A stretch of DNA of 64,000 nucleotides from Bacillus thermotolerans (GTDB taxonomy: Bacteria > Bacillota > Bacilli > Bacillales > Domibacillaceae): contig NZ_JWJE02000008.1 of assembly GCF_000812025.2 (NCBI RefSeq), positions 60,257 through 124,256 on the forward strand, given 5' to 3'. The position numbers and the translations under genes were made by a program. Under the pieces are notes generated by a model. That model was not told the DNA's origin. It saw only the letters and a list, made by a program, of their open reading frames with translations, and made no database searches. Shown here piece by piece: positions 48,943-57,052 of the stretch (positions are counted from its first letter, which is position 1; each line of letters opens with the position of its first letter).

Positions 48943-51279
48943 TCAGGCCTCGATGAACCCCTCCTGTAATGCGCTTCTTACAAACGGACTCGGCTCCCCT
49001 ACGCTGTAGAGCTGCAGGTTATGCATAGCTCTAGTGCAGGCAGTGTAGAACATTCTGCGCAGGCTTTCCTCACCATATACTTGCTCCGATGCGTCATAAA
49101 TGATCACGGCATCGAATTCAATTCCCTTGGATAAATACGCCGGTATGACCACTACGCCTTGCTCATATTCAAGCGAGTTGCTCTTTAAAAGCTTTATGCC
49201 GTCGATACCAGACAAGGATTCATAGGCACGCATACTCTCCTCAGCAGATTTGCATATGATCGCAATGCTATTCAGCCCCTGATTCTGTAAATCTGCAACC
49301 TTGGCGGCAATGCAGCTGTGCAGCTCTGCGTGATCAGCCACCTGTTTCAGCGCAGGACGTTCACCGTCGCGTTCAAAAGGAATGATCCTTTCTCCATTAG
49401 GCACGAGTCTTCGTGTGAATTCAATGATTGGTTTGGTCGACCGGTAACTCCGTGTAATATTGATCCACTCTGTTTGATCCGGTCCGTACAGGCTGGTAAG
49501 CATGTGAAAATCAACCTTTTCGCTCGCATGGGCAAATATCGCCTGATTAAAGTCGCCGAGCACGGTCATCCTTGCCGCCGGAAACAAACGCTTCAAAAAC
49601 TCAAATTGAAACGGAGAATAATCCTGCGCTTCATCCACAACAATGTGCTTGATCGAGCTGTTCGTCTGGAAGCCTTGAATCAGCTCCTTCAGAAGTAAAA
49701 ACGGAGTGGCATCTTCATAAAACAGCTTCTCTTCATCCAGCATGTTCAGCGTCTCCTCGCAGATCGCTGCCCATTCCGCTGGTGTCTCCCCTTTCATCCA
49801 ATGTGTAATCTGCTCAGGGTCAGCGAAAAGCTGCTTGTATATGCCCTTAAAGTCGACAAAACGAAGCGCGCGGACTCGTCTTCGCAGCGGCTTCAATTTT
49901 TGATGAACAATCAATTGGGCAAGTGCTTTTGGCTCCATTTCATAGTCGGCCATCTCTTCCCTTTTAAAGCCTCGTTTCTCCGCTAAGTACGCATGTGCCT
50001 CGTGGTACTCCTCGTTGCTGAGCAGCTCGATTTCCTCCTGCACCCACGGCTTTTTCCTTTCAGCTTTCTGAACCTCATTGATTTCTTTAATAAGCCACTC
50101 CCTCAACTTCTCAAGCCGATTATGGAAGCGAAGGGATGTGTCATGACTATAAAACCGTTCTGCTATTTGCTGGGCGGTCACGACCGGCTCCCCTCTGAAG
50201 GTAATGTCCTTAAACAGCATGCCCGATGATTCCAGTGACTGTCTATATGACTGGATCGCTTCAAAAAAATGGGCAGATGCTTTAAAACGGATACTCGCAA
50301 GCCTTGAGCTGTACAAAGGAGTATGCGGCGCGGTTAACACATATTCCAATTGTTCATAAGGAGTTTCAACATGAAATTCTTTGCTCAGGCGATGATCCAA
50401 GTATTCTTGAAAGGTGACCTGCTGCATATTCTCTTCACCGAGTTCGGGCAGTACATTGGACACGTAACTGCTAAACATGGAGTTAGGCGAAAAAAGAATA
50501 ATTTGATCAGCATTCAAATGATCCCGATATTTGTAGAGCAAATAAGCAATCCGCTGCAGGGCGGCCGATGTCTTGCCGCTGCCTGCTGCACCGTGAACAA
50601 TAAGCAGCCTTCCGCGGTCATGGCGGATGATCCGGTTTTGCTCCTGTTGAATGGTTGCTACGATATTGTGCATCTGTTTATCATTGCCTTTGCCCAGGAC
50701 CTGCTGCAGAATCTCGTCTCCGATGGTGAGACTCGTATCGAACATAGATTGAAGAACGCCACCACGGATCAGATACTGCCACTTTTTCTCCAATATGCCT
50801 TGGACTGTGCCCCCGGGTGTTTCATACTTAGCCGGACCGGGCTGGTAATCGTAGTAAACGCTCGAGACAGGAGCCCTCCAGTCGTAAATCAGGAAGTCTT
50901 CTCCATTCGCATCACTCAGCGAGGAAATACCGATATAAATTTGTTCCTGAGCGGGCTCTCCCTCTTCAAGAAAATCGATCCGACCGAAATAGGGAATCTC
51001 CTGCATTCGGTGCAGCGTGGATAAACGCTTAGAGGCTTGTCTATGGGTGCTTTGGTTGACGGACAGTGCTTGGGCCTCTTGCCTTAAGCCGATAATGGTC
51101 TCTAGATAATCATCAAACGTATCCGTATTCACCTTCACCTCATCCCAGAAGTGCCTGCGGATCCGAACCACTTCATCCTTACGTCTGGCCGTTTCTTTTT
51201 CCAACCTGCTGATTTCCTCCGTAATGATCTCCATTACATTGTCTACTCGCTCTTGCTCCCGCTGAAATTCCGAATTCAC
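48943..51279 (-). CDS. helD: HelD-type superfamily-1 helicase (RNA polymerase recycling factor)
   Basis: About 778 residues, the usual length. N-terminal coiled coil (~10-80) that reaches the RNA-polymerase secondary channel, then UvrD-like domains: Walker A H-G-A-A-G-S-G-K-T-S-A-A-L-Q-R (~230-245), Walker B V-D-E-A-Q-D-Y-S-P-F-Q and the late K-G-I-E-F-D-A-V. HelD removes stalled RNA polymerase from DNA with ATP. The GTG at 51279 with GGAG 8 bases upstream is the likely start; another GTG lies at 51288. Confidence 0.92.
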   Translation of the reverse strand: MNSEFQREQERVDNVMEIITEEISRLEKETARRKDEVVRIRRHFWDEVKVNTDTFDDYLETIIGLRQEAQALSVNQSTHRQASKRLSTLHRMQEIPYFGRIDFLEEGEPAQEQIYIGISSLSDANGEDFLIYDWRAPVSSVYYDYQPGPAKYETPGGTVQGILEKKWQYLIRGGVLQSMFDTSLTIGDEILQQVLGKGNDKQMHNIVATIQQEQNRIIRHDRGRLLIVHGAAGSGKTSAALQRIAYLLYKYRDHLNADQIILFSPNSMFSSYVSNVLPELGEENMQQVTFQEYLDHRLSKEFHVETPYEQLEYVLTAPHTPLYSSRLASIRFKASAHFFEAIQSYRQSLESSGMLFKDITFRGEPVVTAQQIAERFYSHDTSLRFHNRLEKLREWLIKEINEVQKAERKKPWVQEEIELLSNEEYHEAHAYLAEKRGFKREEMADYEMEPKALAQLIVHQKLKPLRRRVRALRFVDFKGIYKQLFADPEQITHWMKGETPAEWAAICEETLNMLDEEKLFYEDATPFLLLKELIQGFQTNSSIKHIVVDEAQDYSPFQFEFLKRLFPAARMTVLGDFNQAIFAHASEKVDFHMLTSLYGPDQTEWINITRSYRSTKPIIEFTRRLVPNGERIIPFERDGERPALKQVADHAELHSCIAAKVADLQNQGLNSIAIICKSAEESMRAYESLSGIDGIKLLKSNSLEYEQGVVVIPAYLSKGIEFDAVIIYDASEQVYGEESLRRMFYTACTRAMHNLQLYSVGEPSPFVRSALQEGFIEA

Positions 51280-51431
51280 AGCACACACTCCTTAAAAAGT
51301 TTATAAAAGGGTTGACTAGCGCATCAATTACGTCGTATAATTATAATAGGGATAATACATAAAAAAATAAATAAACAGCATATATCTATACAACTTTATC
51401 ATAAACGCGTATTTTTTTCAACGTTTATAGA

Positions 51432-51475
51432 AAGAGCAGTATTTACGTTGAAAACGTTAAACACTGCTCTTTTTT
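51432..51475. terminator. Hairpin between metallophosphoesterase and helD genes
   Basis: AAGAGCAGT pairs with ACTGCTCTT, with an inner AACGTT-type stem, and six T follow on the plus strand. The flanking genes both run on the minus strand, where the T-run is weaker (CTTTCTATAA), so its orientation of use is unclear. Confidence 0.5.
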
Positions 51476-51536
51476 ATTTCCACAAATGAGCCAGCAAAAA
51501 CCTATACGCCTTCCCCAGCTGCACCGCTTGTTCTTT

Positions 51537-52655
51537 TTAACCTTCTGTCTCTGCCTCGAATGTCACATCAATTTCTACCACTTCTGACCGGGTGCCCAGG
51601 CGAATTGGCGGTCCCCAAAAGCCGAATCCTGACGTCACAATGGAATGCAGCTGTTCCTTCTGCAGGTATCCCCAGTCGTTTTCATATATCGCATCGGTGA
51701 TCAGGTTTCCCGGGAATACTTGTCCGCGGTGAGTATGGCCGGAGACCATTAAGTCGACTCCATCATATTGCGCGATACCGAGCTCGTATGGCTGGTGGTC
51801 CAATAAAATGACCGGCTTAGAATGGTTCACCCCTTCCATCAAATAAGAGAGGGCCACACGGTTCGGGTCGCTTCGGTCTTTTCGCCCTATTAAGGTGAAG
51901 GTGTCGTCCACTGTGACCGCTTCATCATATAAGACGCGCATGCCGCTCCGTTCAAGAAGCTCGATCAGCTCCTCCATCGTCCCGTCATACTTATCGTGAT
52001 TGCCAAGCGTCGCATACACCCCGTAAGGCGCCTCGATCTGAGCGAGAAGGCGGTCGATGCCCTGATCCTTATAAGGCTCAATGTCATCATCAAAAAGGTC
52101 TCCCGGAAACAGAACGATATCAGGCTCCAATGCATTTACCTCCCGCACTAAACGAGCAGCATGGTCTTTTCCGGAAAGCACGCCAAAGTGCATGTCCGCA
52201 GCCATCACCACCTTCAAGGATGAAAGCGAAGAGGCTTGCTTCGGAATGTGGACCTCATAGGAGCGGACGACTGGACTATATGCCTGGTAGGACCCGTAAG
52301 CAAGAAGGAACACGACAAGCACCAGTGTCACCACGCCTGTCCAGAGCCGTGTCCGGTCATGCGGCAGCTGCGTATAGCGCAGCAGCCAGACGGTCACGCG
52401 TGCTAAAGGCACAAGAATCAGCAGCAAATAAAAAATAGCCAGCCAGTACGCGCTGATCATGCCGAGTATCCGGTGGTTAGAAGACAGCTGACCGAGAAGG
52501 AAGGAACTCGCTACAACGGCCAACACGACTATGTATAAATAGGAAAACCGCCTGGAGGAAGTCCACAGCTTAATCCAGCTCATCCCCCTCCAGCCGATAT
52601 AAAACACAAGCGCCGCATATAGTAAAAGTGCAACAAACCCTATAAGAATGAACAT
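51537..52655 (-). CDS. Membrane-anchored metallophosphoesterase (YkoQ/YaeI-like)
   Basis: 372 residues. Four membrane helices (~1-130), then a calcineurin-like domain: A-D-M-H-F-G (~151-156, metal Asp/His), G-D-L-F-D-D (~184-189), G-N-H-D (~216-219), G-H-T-H-R-G-Q (~309-315). Related proteins act on lipid-linked phosphate esters; substrate here unknown. Confidence 0.9.
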   Translation of the reverse strand: MFILIGFVALLLYAALVFYIGWRGMSWIKLWTSSRRFSYLYIVVLAVVASSFLLGQLSSNHRILGMISAYWLAIFYLLLILVPLARVTVWLLRYTQLPHDRTRLWTGVVTLVLVVFLLAYGSYQAYSPVVRSYEVHIPKQASSLSSLKVVMAADMHFGVLSGKDHAARLVREVNALEPDIVLFPGDLFDDDIEPYKDQGIDRLLAQIEAPYGVYATLGNHDKYDGTMEELIELLERSGMRVLYDEAVTVDDTFTLIGRKDRSDPNRVALSYLMEGVNHSKPVILLDHQPYELGIAQYDGVDLMVSGHTHRGQVFPGNLITDAIYENDWGYLQKEQLHSIVTSGFGFWGPPIRLGTRSEVVEIDVTFEAETEG

Positions 52656-52745
52656 AATTTGCCTCTCCTATCGATCATCCAATCAGGCAAGCTGTATGGA
52701 TCATTATCCTATACTTTAGCATAAAGCGTCCTGAAGAGAAAAACA

Positions 52746-52776
52746 GCAAAAAACCTTGCCTCAGCAAGGTTTTTTG
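52746..52776. terminator. Bidirectional terminator after the DUF1292 gene
   Basis: GCAAAAAACCTTGC-(3)-GCAAGGTTTTTTGC, symmetric hairpin 6 bases beyond the DUF1292 stop. Confidence 0.9.
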
Positions 52777-52781
52777 CCTCT

Positions 52782-53054
52782 TCAATCTTCCTTCATGATC
52801 TCGTCAAAGGCAGCTGACACTTTATCGAATTCCTCATTGCTTTCCACCGCGCTGAAATCGCCATCCTCGTCCACCTTTAGGAAAAATACATCCAGGTCTT
52901 CCTCTGTCCCTTCCTGGATATCCTCCACAAAGCCGACTGCGGCGTATTCTGTTCCCTCCAGGTTGATCACTGACAGCACTTCCACTTCCTGTTCCTCATC
53001 GTTCTCATCGACAATCGTAAAAATCTCGCCTACTTCAATGTTTTCCTTTTCCAT
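52782..53054 (-). CDS. DUF1292-family small acidic protein (YrzB-like)
   Basis: 90 residues, highly acidic. It has the family's F-T-I-V-D-E-N-D-E-E-Q-E-V-E-V-L and E-Y-A-A-V motifs and V-F-F-L-K-V-D-E-D-G-D. ATG at 53054 with GGAGAGGAG upstream rather than an ATG 42 bases earlier. Function unknown. Confidence 0.88.
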   Translation of the reverse strand: MEKENIEVGEIFTIVDENDEEQEVEVLSVINLEGTEYAAVGFVEDIQEGTEEDLDVFFLKVDEDGDFSAVESNEEFDKVSAAFDEIMKED

Positions 53055-53272
53055 GGAACGGCTCCTCTCCTTTTTCAAAAGAAAATTTTCATCCATCTAA
53101 TTGGATTCCTACTCATTGTATTTCCAATCAGGAAGAAAATCATGCAGAAACTACCGGTTTCCCAATATTCCCGTTCTGTCCCCCGCTGCTTCATCAAACG
53201 GATCGTGCTTTCCGGGAGGAATCGGCTGAAACATATGGAACATATATCTTTAAGATAAAGGAGGGTTTGAGA

Positions 53273-53839
53273 ATGGTTCACGTCACATTAGTTCCCCATC
53301 ACCCAAAATATGCAGAAGCAATGTCACACTTATCTTCCGCTCCTCAGGTCAAGGATGCTTTAGGCCTTAGTGATGACCAAACATCGGTAGAGGGTACGAC
53401 ATCCTTCATTGAATTTATCATTGAACAGGAACGGGCAGGGACACAATATTCGAGAGTGATTTTAAACGAAGAGAAGCATCTTGTAGGTGTCATTACCCTT
53501 AAAGACATTAACACGGACAATAAAACAAGCCATATCGGCACGTGGATCGGCTATCCGTATTGGGGCAAAGGGTACAATCAGCTAGCTAAAAAAGAAATCC
53601 TTTATACGGCCTTTACTCAATTGGACTTGGAGTATGTGTTCGCGGGCGCTCAAGTGTCTAATATTCGTTCTCAGAAGGCACAGGAGAAGCTCCCTTACAT
53701 TAGGCTGAACGTAGAGAAAGAATTCCCTGAAGAGCACAAAAAAATAGAAGCCCAAGTGAAGGCTGAGTGTGTGCTGCATGTGATTGAAAAAGAAGCGTTT
53801 TTAAAGGATTATACTCACACAGCCAATCAGTCAGGTTAA
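53273..53839 (+). CDS. GNAT-family N-acetyltransferase (RimJ/RimL-like)
   Basis: 188 residues. GNAT core with G-V-I-T-L-K-D-I and the acetyl-CoA loop G-Y-P-Y-W-G-K-G-Y-N (~95-104), followed by V-S-N-I-R-S-Q-K-A-Q-E-K-L. Likely acetylates an amino group of a protein or small molecule. ATG at 53273 with AGGAGG 8 bases upstream. Confidence 0.88.
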   Translation: MVHVTLVPHHPKYAEAMSHLSSAPQVKDALGLSDDQTSVEGTTSFIEFIIEQERAGTQYSRVILNEEKHLVGVITLKDINTDNKTSHIGTWIGYPYWGKGYNQLAKKEILYTAFTQLDLEYVFAGAQVSNIRSQKAQEKLPYIRLNVEKEFPEEHKKIEAQVKAECVLHVIEKEAFLKDYTHTANQSG

Positions 53840-53864
53840 GGACCCCCTGTCGCTCAGACGAAAA

Positions 53865-53896
53865 AGAGAAGCCCTCCTGCTGGGAAGGGCTTCTCT
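53865..53896. terminator. Bidirectional terminator between GNAT and PAS-STAS genes
   Basis: AGAGAAGCCC-(12)-GGGCTTCTCT, between two convergent genes, with A-run and T-rich flanks. Confidence 0.85.
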
Positions 53897-53905
53897 TCTA
53901 TTCTC

Positions 53906-54655
53906 TTATTGAATCGTTTCTTTAATCGCGTCTCGCAAGCTCTTAATGAACGAAGCATCAATATCCACTCCGGCGTTATTCACTACAAAGGCGTGCTGCG
54001 GCTTAACGCCGGTGACGATCGAACGCGCGCCCATTAGCTTCAGCTGGCTAATGAGCTGTCCGAAGGCGCCCATCCCCTCTTCGGTGATGTCGCCCACTCC
54101 GTGGAAGTCAAAAATCACCTGCTCATAGTCCCCTTTTGCTGCTTCATGTGTGAACCTGAACTCATTTTGCACAATCAGAAGGTGGTCGAGCGTGCCAAAC
54201 AGCGGAACGAGCGCTGTCTGCTTAGAGAGTTTAATAAAAGGGCCGGACAATTCCCGAATGTTTCGGAGAGATTCCTCAAGCGCCTCTTTCTTCTCAAACA
54301 GCTCAAAGTTTGTCTCAGATAAACGAAGACGCTGCTTCTCGACGGTCTCTATTAAGTCATTGAGGCTTTGAACCTTTTCCGTGCATATAATGTATCCCCA
54401 TTCCTTATGCCAATTGATGCGAACCGTGAACAATGAAAATGGCGAATCCTTTGTCGCCATTTTCAGCTCCCCTTCAGCGGATTTGAAGCCATTCTTCAAC
54501 AGACGCTCTGCCTTTTTTCTGCTTTCACTGTCCACCAGCTCAAGGAAGTTCATCGCAGGACCAAACGTGAAGCCCGATGATTGGGAGCGCTCCATAATAT
54601 ATAAATGCTGATCAACGACAAAGCAAGGATAAGGTAAAAATTCGATACTAGACAT
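53906..54655 (-). CDS. PAS-like plus STAS domain protein (RsbR-type stressosome paralogue)
   Basis: 249 residues. N-terminal ~1-110 PAS-like sensor, coiled coil ~115-150, STAS domain ~155-245 (D-Y-E-Q-V-I-F-D-F-H-G-V-G-D-I-T; L-K-L-M-G-A-R-S-I-V-T-G-V-K-P; G-V-D-I-D). This is the RsbR plan in which a sensor drives a STAS scaffold; Thr in G-D-I-T lies near the usual RsbT phosphosite. The ATG lies within the end of the cobalamin-sensor gene, so the two are translationally coupled. Confidence 0.82.
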   Translation of the reverse strand: MSSIEFLPYPCFVVDQHLYIMERSQSSGFTFGPAMNFLELVDSESRKKAERLLKNGFKSAEGELKMATKDSPFSLFTVRINWHKEWGYIICTEKVQSLNDLIETVEKQRLRLSETNFELFEKKEALEESLRNIRELSGPFIKLSKQTALVPLFGTLDHLLIVQNEFRFTHEAAKGDYEQVIFDFHGVGDITEEGMGAFGQLISQLKLMGARSIVTGVKPQHAFVVNNAGVDIDASFIKSLRDAIKETIQ

Positions 54656-55307
54656 GATGATCCTTCCCGCATACAAAGATGGGCATCCACCTTTGTATGT
54701 CTTCCAATTTTTCTATGAATATTGCAGAGCTGGAAGTGTCCGAGCTAAAATCGTACTTCGGGATGAGCCGGCCGCCTACAAGGAGAGCCGGCGAATGCGC
54801 CAGTTCTTCAAGGGCAGCTATATACATAGACAGCTTGTCCGCACTGTAAAGGGTAGTGAAGGACAGACCAATCACATCCGGCCTCCAGCTCTCAGCCATG
54901 TTCAGCACGTATTCAAGCGGCAGGTTCGGTCCTAAAAATCTCGTTTCCCAGCCTTGTTCTTCAAATAAGAGAGAGGCCATCTTCAGTCCTAAATAATGCT
55001 GCTCCTGTTCAAGACAAAAGAACATCGCCTTCTTGTTGGCCGGCTGCGTCTTATTGTCTTGCTGTCTGTAAAAGAAATAACGGGACAGCAAAAAATCACA
55101 GGTCGCACTGGCCAAATGCTCATCAGCTACCTTGATACGGTTCTCTTCCCACAGCTGTCCTATATAAATGAGTGCGTTCGTAATCAATTGCTGGTAAATC
55201 TCGAGGCTGCTTTTCCCTGCGTGTATTTCCTCCAAAAGCAGCTCCCACGCGGCATCCTGATGACCAGAGAGAAGGCAATCTGCAAAATGCTTCACCTGGC
55301 TGTTCAC
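54648..55307 (-). CDS. CarH-type cobalamin-binding photosensor domain protein
   Basis: 219 residues. Residues ~15-85 form the four-helix cap with the W-x9-E-H motif (Trp53, Glu63, His64) that shields adenosylcobalamin in CarH-type light sensors. Residues ~92-215 are a B12-binding Rossmann domain with E-x-H-x-x-G (Glu102, His104, Gly107; His the lower ligand), S-F-T-T-L and V-G-G-R-L. No DNA-binding domain is attached, unlike CarH; output probably passes to the coupled PAS-STAS protein. Confidence 0.87.
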   Translation of the reverse strand: MNSQVKHFADCLLSGHQDAAWELLLEEIHAGKSSLEIYQQLITNALIYIGQLWEENRIKVADEHLASATCDFLLSRYFFYRQQDNKTQPANKKAMFFCLEQEQHYLGLKMASLLFEEQGWETRFLGPNLPLEYVLNMAESWRPDVIGLSFTTLYSADKLSMYIAALEELAHSPALLVGGRLIPKYDFSSDTSSSAIFIEKLEDIQRWMPIFVCGKDHHV

Positions 55308-55672
55308 GAATGATCAGCCCCTTTAGTCCTTTCAAGCGAACGAATAGCCGCTCGCAGTAACGACGTGTACTCCGCTGTCTCAAGAGCTTCCGTACGGGAA
55401 AGTGCCCGCTCGATCCGCTCGAGGTTATCAACCAAGTGATCCGTCTGCATGCCTCTCGCTGTTAAAATATTATTCAGCCAGAGGGCATAATCTATGAAAA
55501 ATTGCTCATTTTTTCTACTAGCAGCTATATGCAGCTGCTTAAAATGATGGTGGTTGTCTTCCCGGCATTTCTGCTTGCCGGCTTCTCCGTATTGAGTAAG
55601 CAAGGAGGGATCATCCGCATAAATGCCTTCTGTCACTTCACCAATGATCTGGTTAACCGTGCTTTCGTTCAT
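55304..55672 (-). CDS. All-helical protein resembling the RsbRD N-terminal domain
   Basis: 122 residues, all alpha. The segment Y-G-E-A-G-K-Q-K-C-R-E-D, then F-F-I-D-Y-A-L-W-L-N-N-I-L and R-G-M resembles helical N-terminal sensor domains of RsbRD-type stressosome proteins. Its ATG overlaps the upstream stop and its own stop overlaps the cobalamin-sensor start, so it is made in step with both. Family call is by pattern and could be wrong. Confidence 0.6.
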   Translation of the reverse strand: MNESTVNQIIGEVTEGIYADDPSLLTQYGEAGKQKCREDNHHHFKQLHIAASRKNEQFFIDYALWLNNILTARGMQTDHLVDNLERIERALSRTEALETAEYTSLLRAAIRSLERTKGADHS

Positions 55673-55974
55673 TGCGCAACCACGTGAAACCGATTCACGA
55701 CAGGAATAATCGACGCTAATTCCTGGTCCGGATATTTTTTCTCCAAATCATGGACCCGCTTATAGGCATCGCTCGTGGCCCAGCTTAAGTAGTCCTCCTT
55801 TGACTCCCAGCACAGCTGAACCGTCAATTCTCCCGGCTTCTTATCGTTTTGAAGAAGCTGGAAAGACACAAATCCTTTACATTCATCCACCATCTTCGAA
55901 CGTTTATGGTAAATTCCAATCACTTCTTCTGCCTTTTCATCAGGCACGTGAAAGGTTGAATTGACAATATACAT
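55669..55974 (-). CDS. Antibiotic-biosynthesis-monooxygenase (ABM) fold protein
   Basis: 101 residues, dimeric alpha/beta ABM fold (I-V-N-S-T-F-H-V; C-K-G-F-V-S-F-Q-L-L-Q; W-E-S-K-E-D-Y-L-S-W), as in HmoB/IsdG-type haem-degrading or quinol monooxygenases. ATG at 55974 with AGAGGG upstream. First gene of the four-gene sensory cassette; why an ABM protein leads it is not known. Confidence 0.8.
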   Translation of the reverse strand: MYIVNSTFHVPDEKAEEVIGIYHKRSKMVDECKGFVSFQLLQNDKKPGELTVQLCWESKEDYLSWATSDAYKRVHDLEKKYPDQELASIIPVVNRFHVVAQ

Positions 55975-56209
55975 ATAATCCCTCTCTCTTCCCTTTGCCA
56001 AATGTTTTCTTCGCTTTCAATGTATCCTTTAATGATAACGTACATTTTCGGACACTGCCACCATTTCGGTTTTAACCATAACTCTCTTTAAACCCAGACA
56101 TCCAGCTGACCTGCCGTCTCGAGCCGGTGCAAAAGTGGCATTCAAAGTCATTTCATGACAAAAATCATATGCGTCTTTATTTGCTTCATGATCGATGGAC
56201 ACAGCAAAA

Positions 56210-56236
56210 GGAGCTGGTCACCTGCAGGCCAGCTCC
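56210..56236 (-). terminator. Terminator of the YuiD-like gene
   Basis: On the minus strand GGAGCTGG-(11)-CCAGCTCC then TTTTGCTG. Confidence 0.7.
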
Positions 56237-56302
56237 TATTCCAGCTCTCTCCGATGCACTCGCTTATGTAGAGATTTCCGGAGGGTATCCAAGCTTTTTC
56301 CT

Positions 56303-56761
56303 TTATTTCCTGCCCATGTAATAGCCCGCCAGCCCGATGGCAGCTCCTAATAACCCGCCGCCGAGCACTTCCGCTGGCTGATGGCCGAGCATTTCCTTCA
56401 GCGGATCCGGTGACTTTTCCTCATAGGCCACTGAGTCAGCTTCGTGAATTTTATCAATCAGTTCATCCAAATCATTCACCTTTAAGGTCAGCTCTCCTGT
56501 ATGCCTGCGGATTCCTTGCGCATCATACATGACGATTAAACCGAAGACGACCGCCAAGGCAAAATCAATGCTTGAGACGCCCCTTTGCTTAGCAATGTAC
56601 GTAGCTAGAGAAGACACTCCGGCCGAATGGGAGCTGGGCATCCCGCCTGTCGCCAAAAACAGTTCCGGCTTCCATTCCTTTTTCTTCATATAATGAATCG
56701 GGATCTTTAAGCCTTGAGCAATTCCAATGCTCGATAACGCAATCACTATACCTCTATTCAA
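56303..56761 (-). CDS. Divergent PAP2-family membrane protein (YuiD-like)
   Basis: 152 residues. It has the DUF212 signature A-T-G-G-M-P-S-S-H-S-A-G-V (~34-46) and Y-D-A-Q-G-I-R-R-H-T-G (~80-90), with 3-4 membrane segments. Acid-phosphatase-like; physiological substrate unknown. A TTG at 56761 is the likely start because GGAGGTG lies 6 bases before it; an upstream in-frame ATG has no RBS. Confidence 0.87.
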   Translation of the reverse strand: MNRGIVIALSSIGIAQGLKIPIHYMKKKEWKPELFLATGGMPSSHSAGVSSLATYIAKQRGVSSIDFALAVVFGLIVMYDAQGIRRHTGELTLKVNDLDELIDKIHEADSVAYEEKSPDPLKEMLGHQPAEVLGGGLLGAAIGLAGYYMGRK

Positions 56762-56983
56762 ATGGCTCACCTCCATGTTATTTTGAAAAAAAGCGGCTGT
56801 TTTTATTCTCCTGTCGCATAATAAGAGAACAACCAGCAGGCATTCCAAAACGGACAGCTTGCGCCTGCTTACTAGGATATTTCTCTTTTTTCAAGCCGAT
56901 TAAACAAAAAATTGAGAAGGGAGCCCTTGTCAGTTAGCATCGCTTCCGCTTTAAGCACCGATTTGTGCCACCCTGTTTCACAG

Positions 56984-57005
56984 AAAAATCCCGCCTAAGC
57001 GGGAT
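56984..57005 (-). terminator. Terminator of the nitrate-reductase/narK operon
   Basis: On the minus strand ATCCCGC-(4)-GCGGGAT followed by TTTTC; 48 bases past the narK-PAS stop. Confidence 0.85.
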
Positions 57006-57052
57006 GCTGCTGTTAAATATGGTATCTCTAGACCACTGAGCCGCTTGTCCGC

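Noticed and set aside
50350..51024. 224-codon plus-strand frame opposite helD
   Set aside because: Antisense shadow of helD; composition is not protein-like and no start signal is present.
56127..56321. 64-codon plus-strand frame downstream of the YuiD-like gene
   Set aside because: Overlaps the terminator hairpin, no RBS, no recognisable domain.
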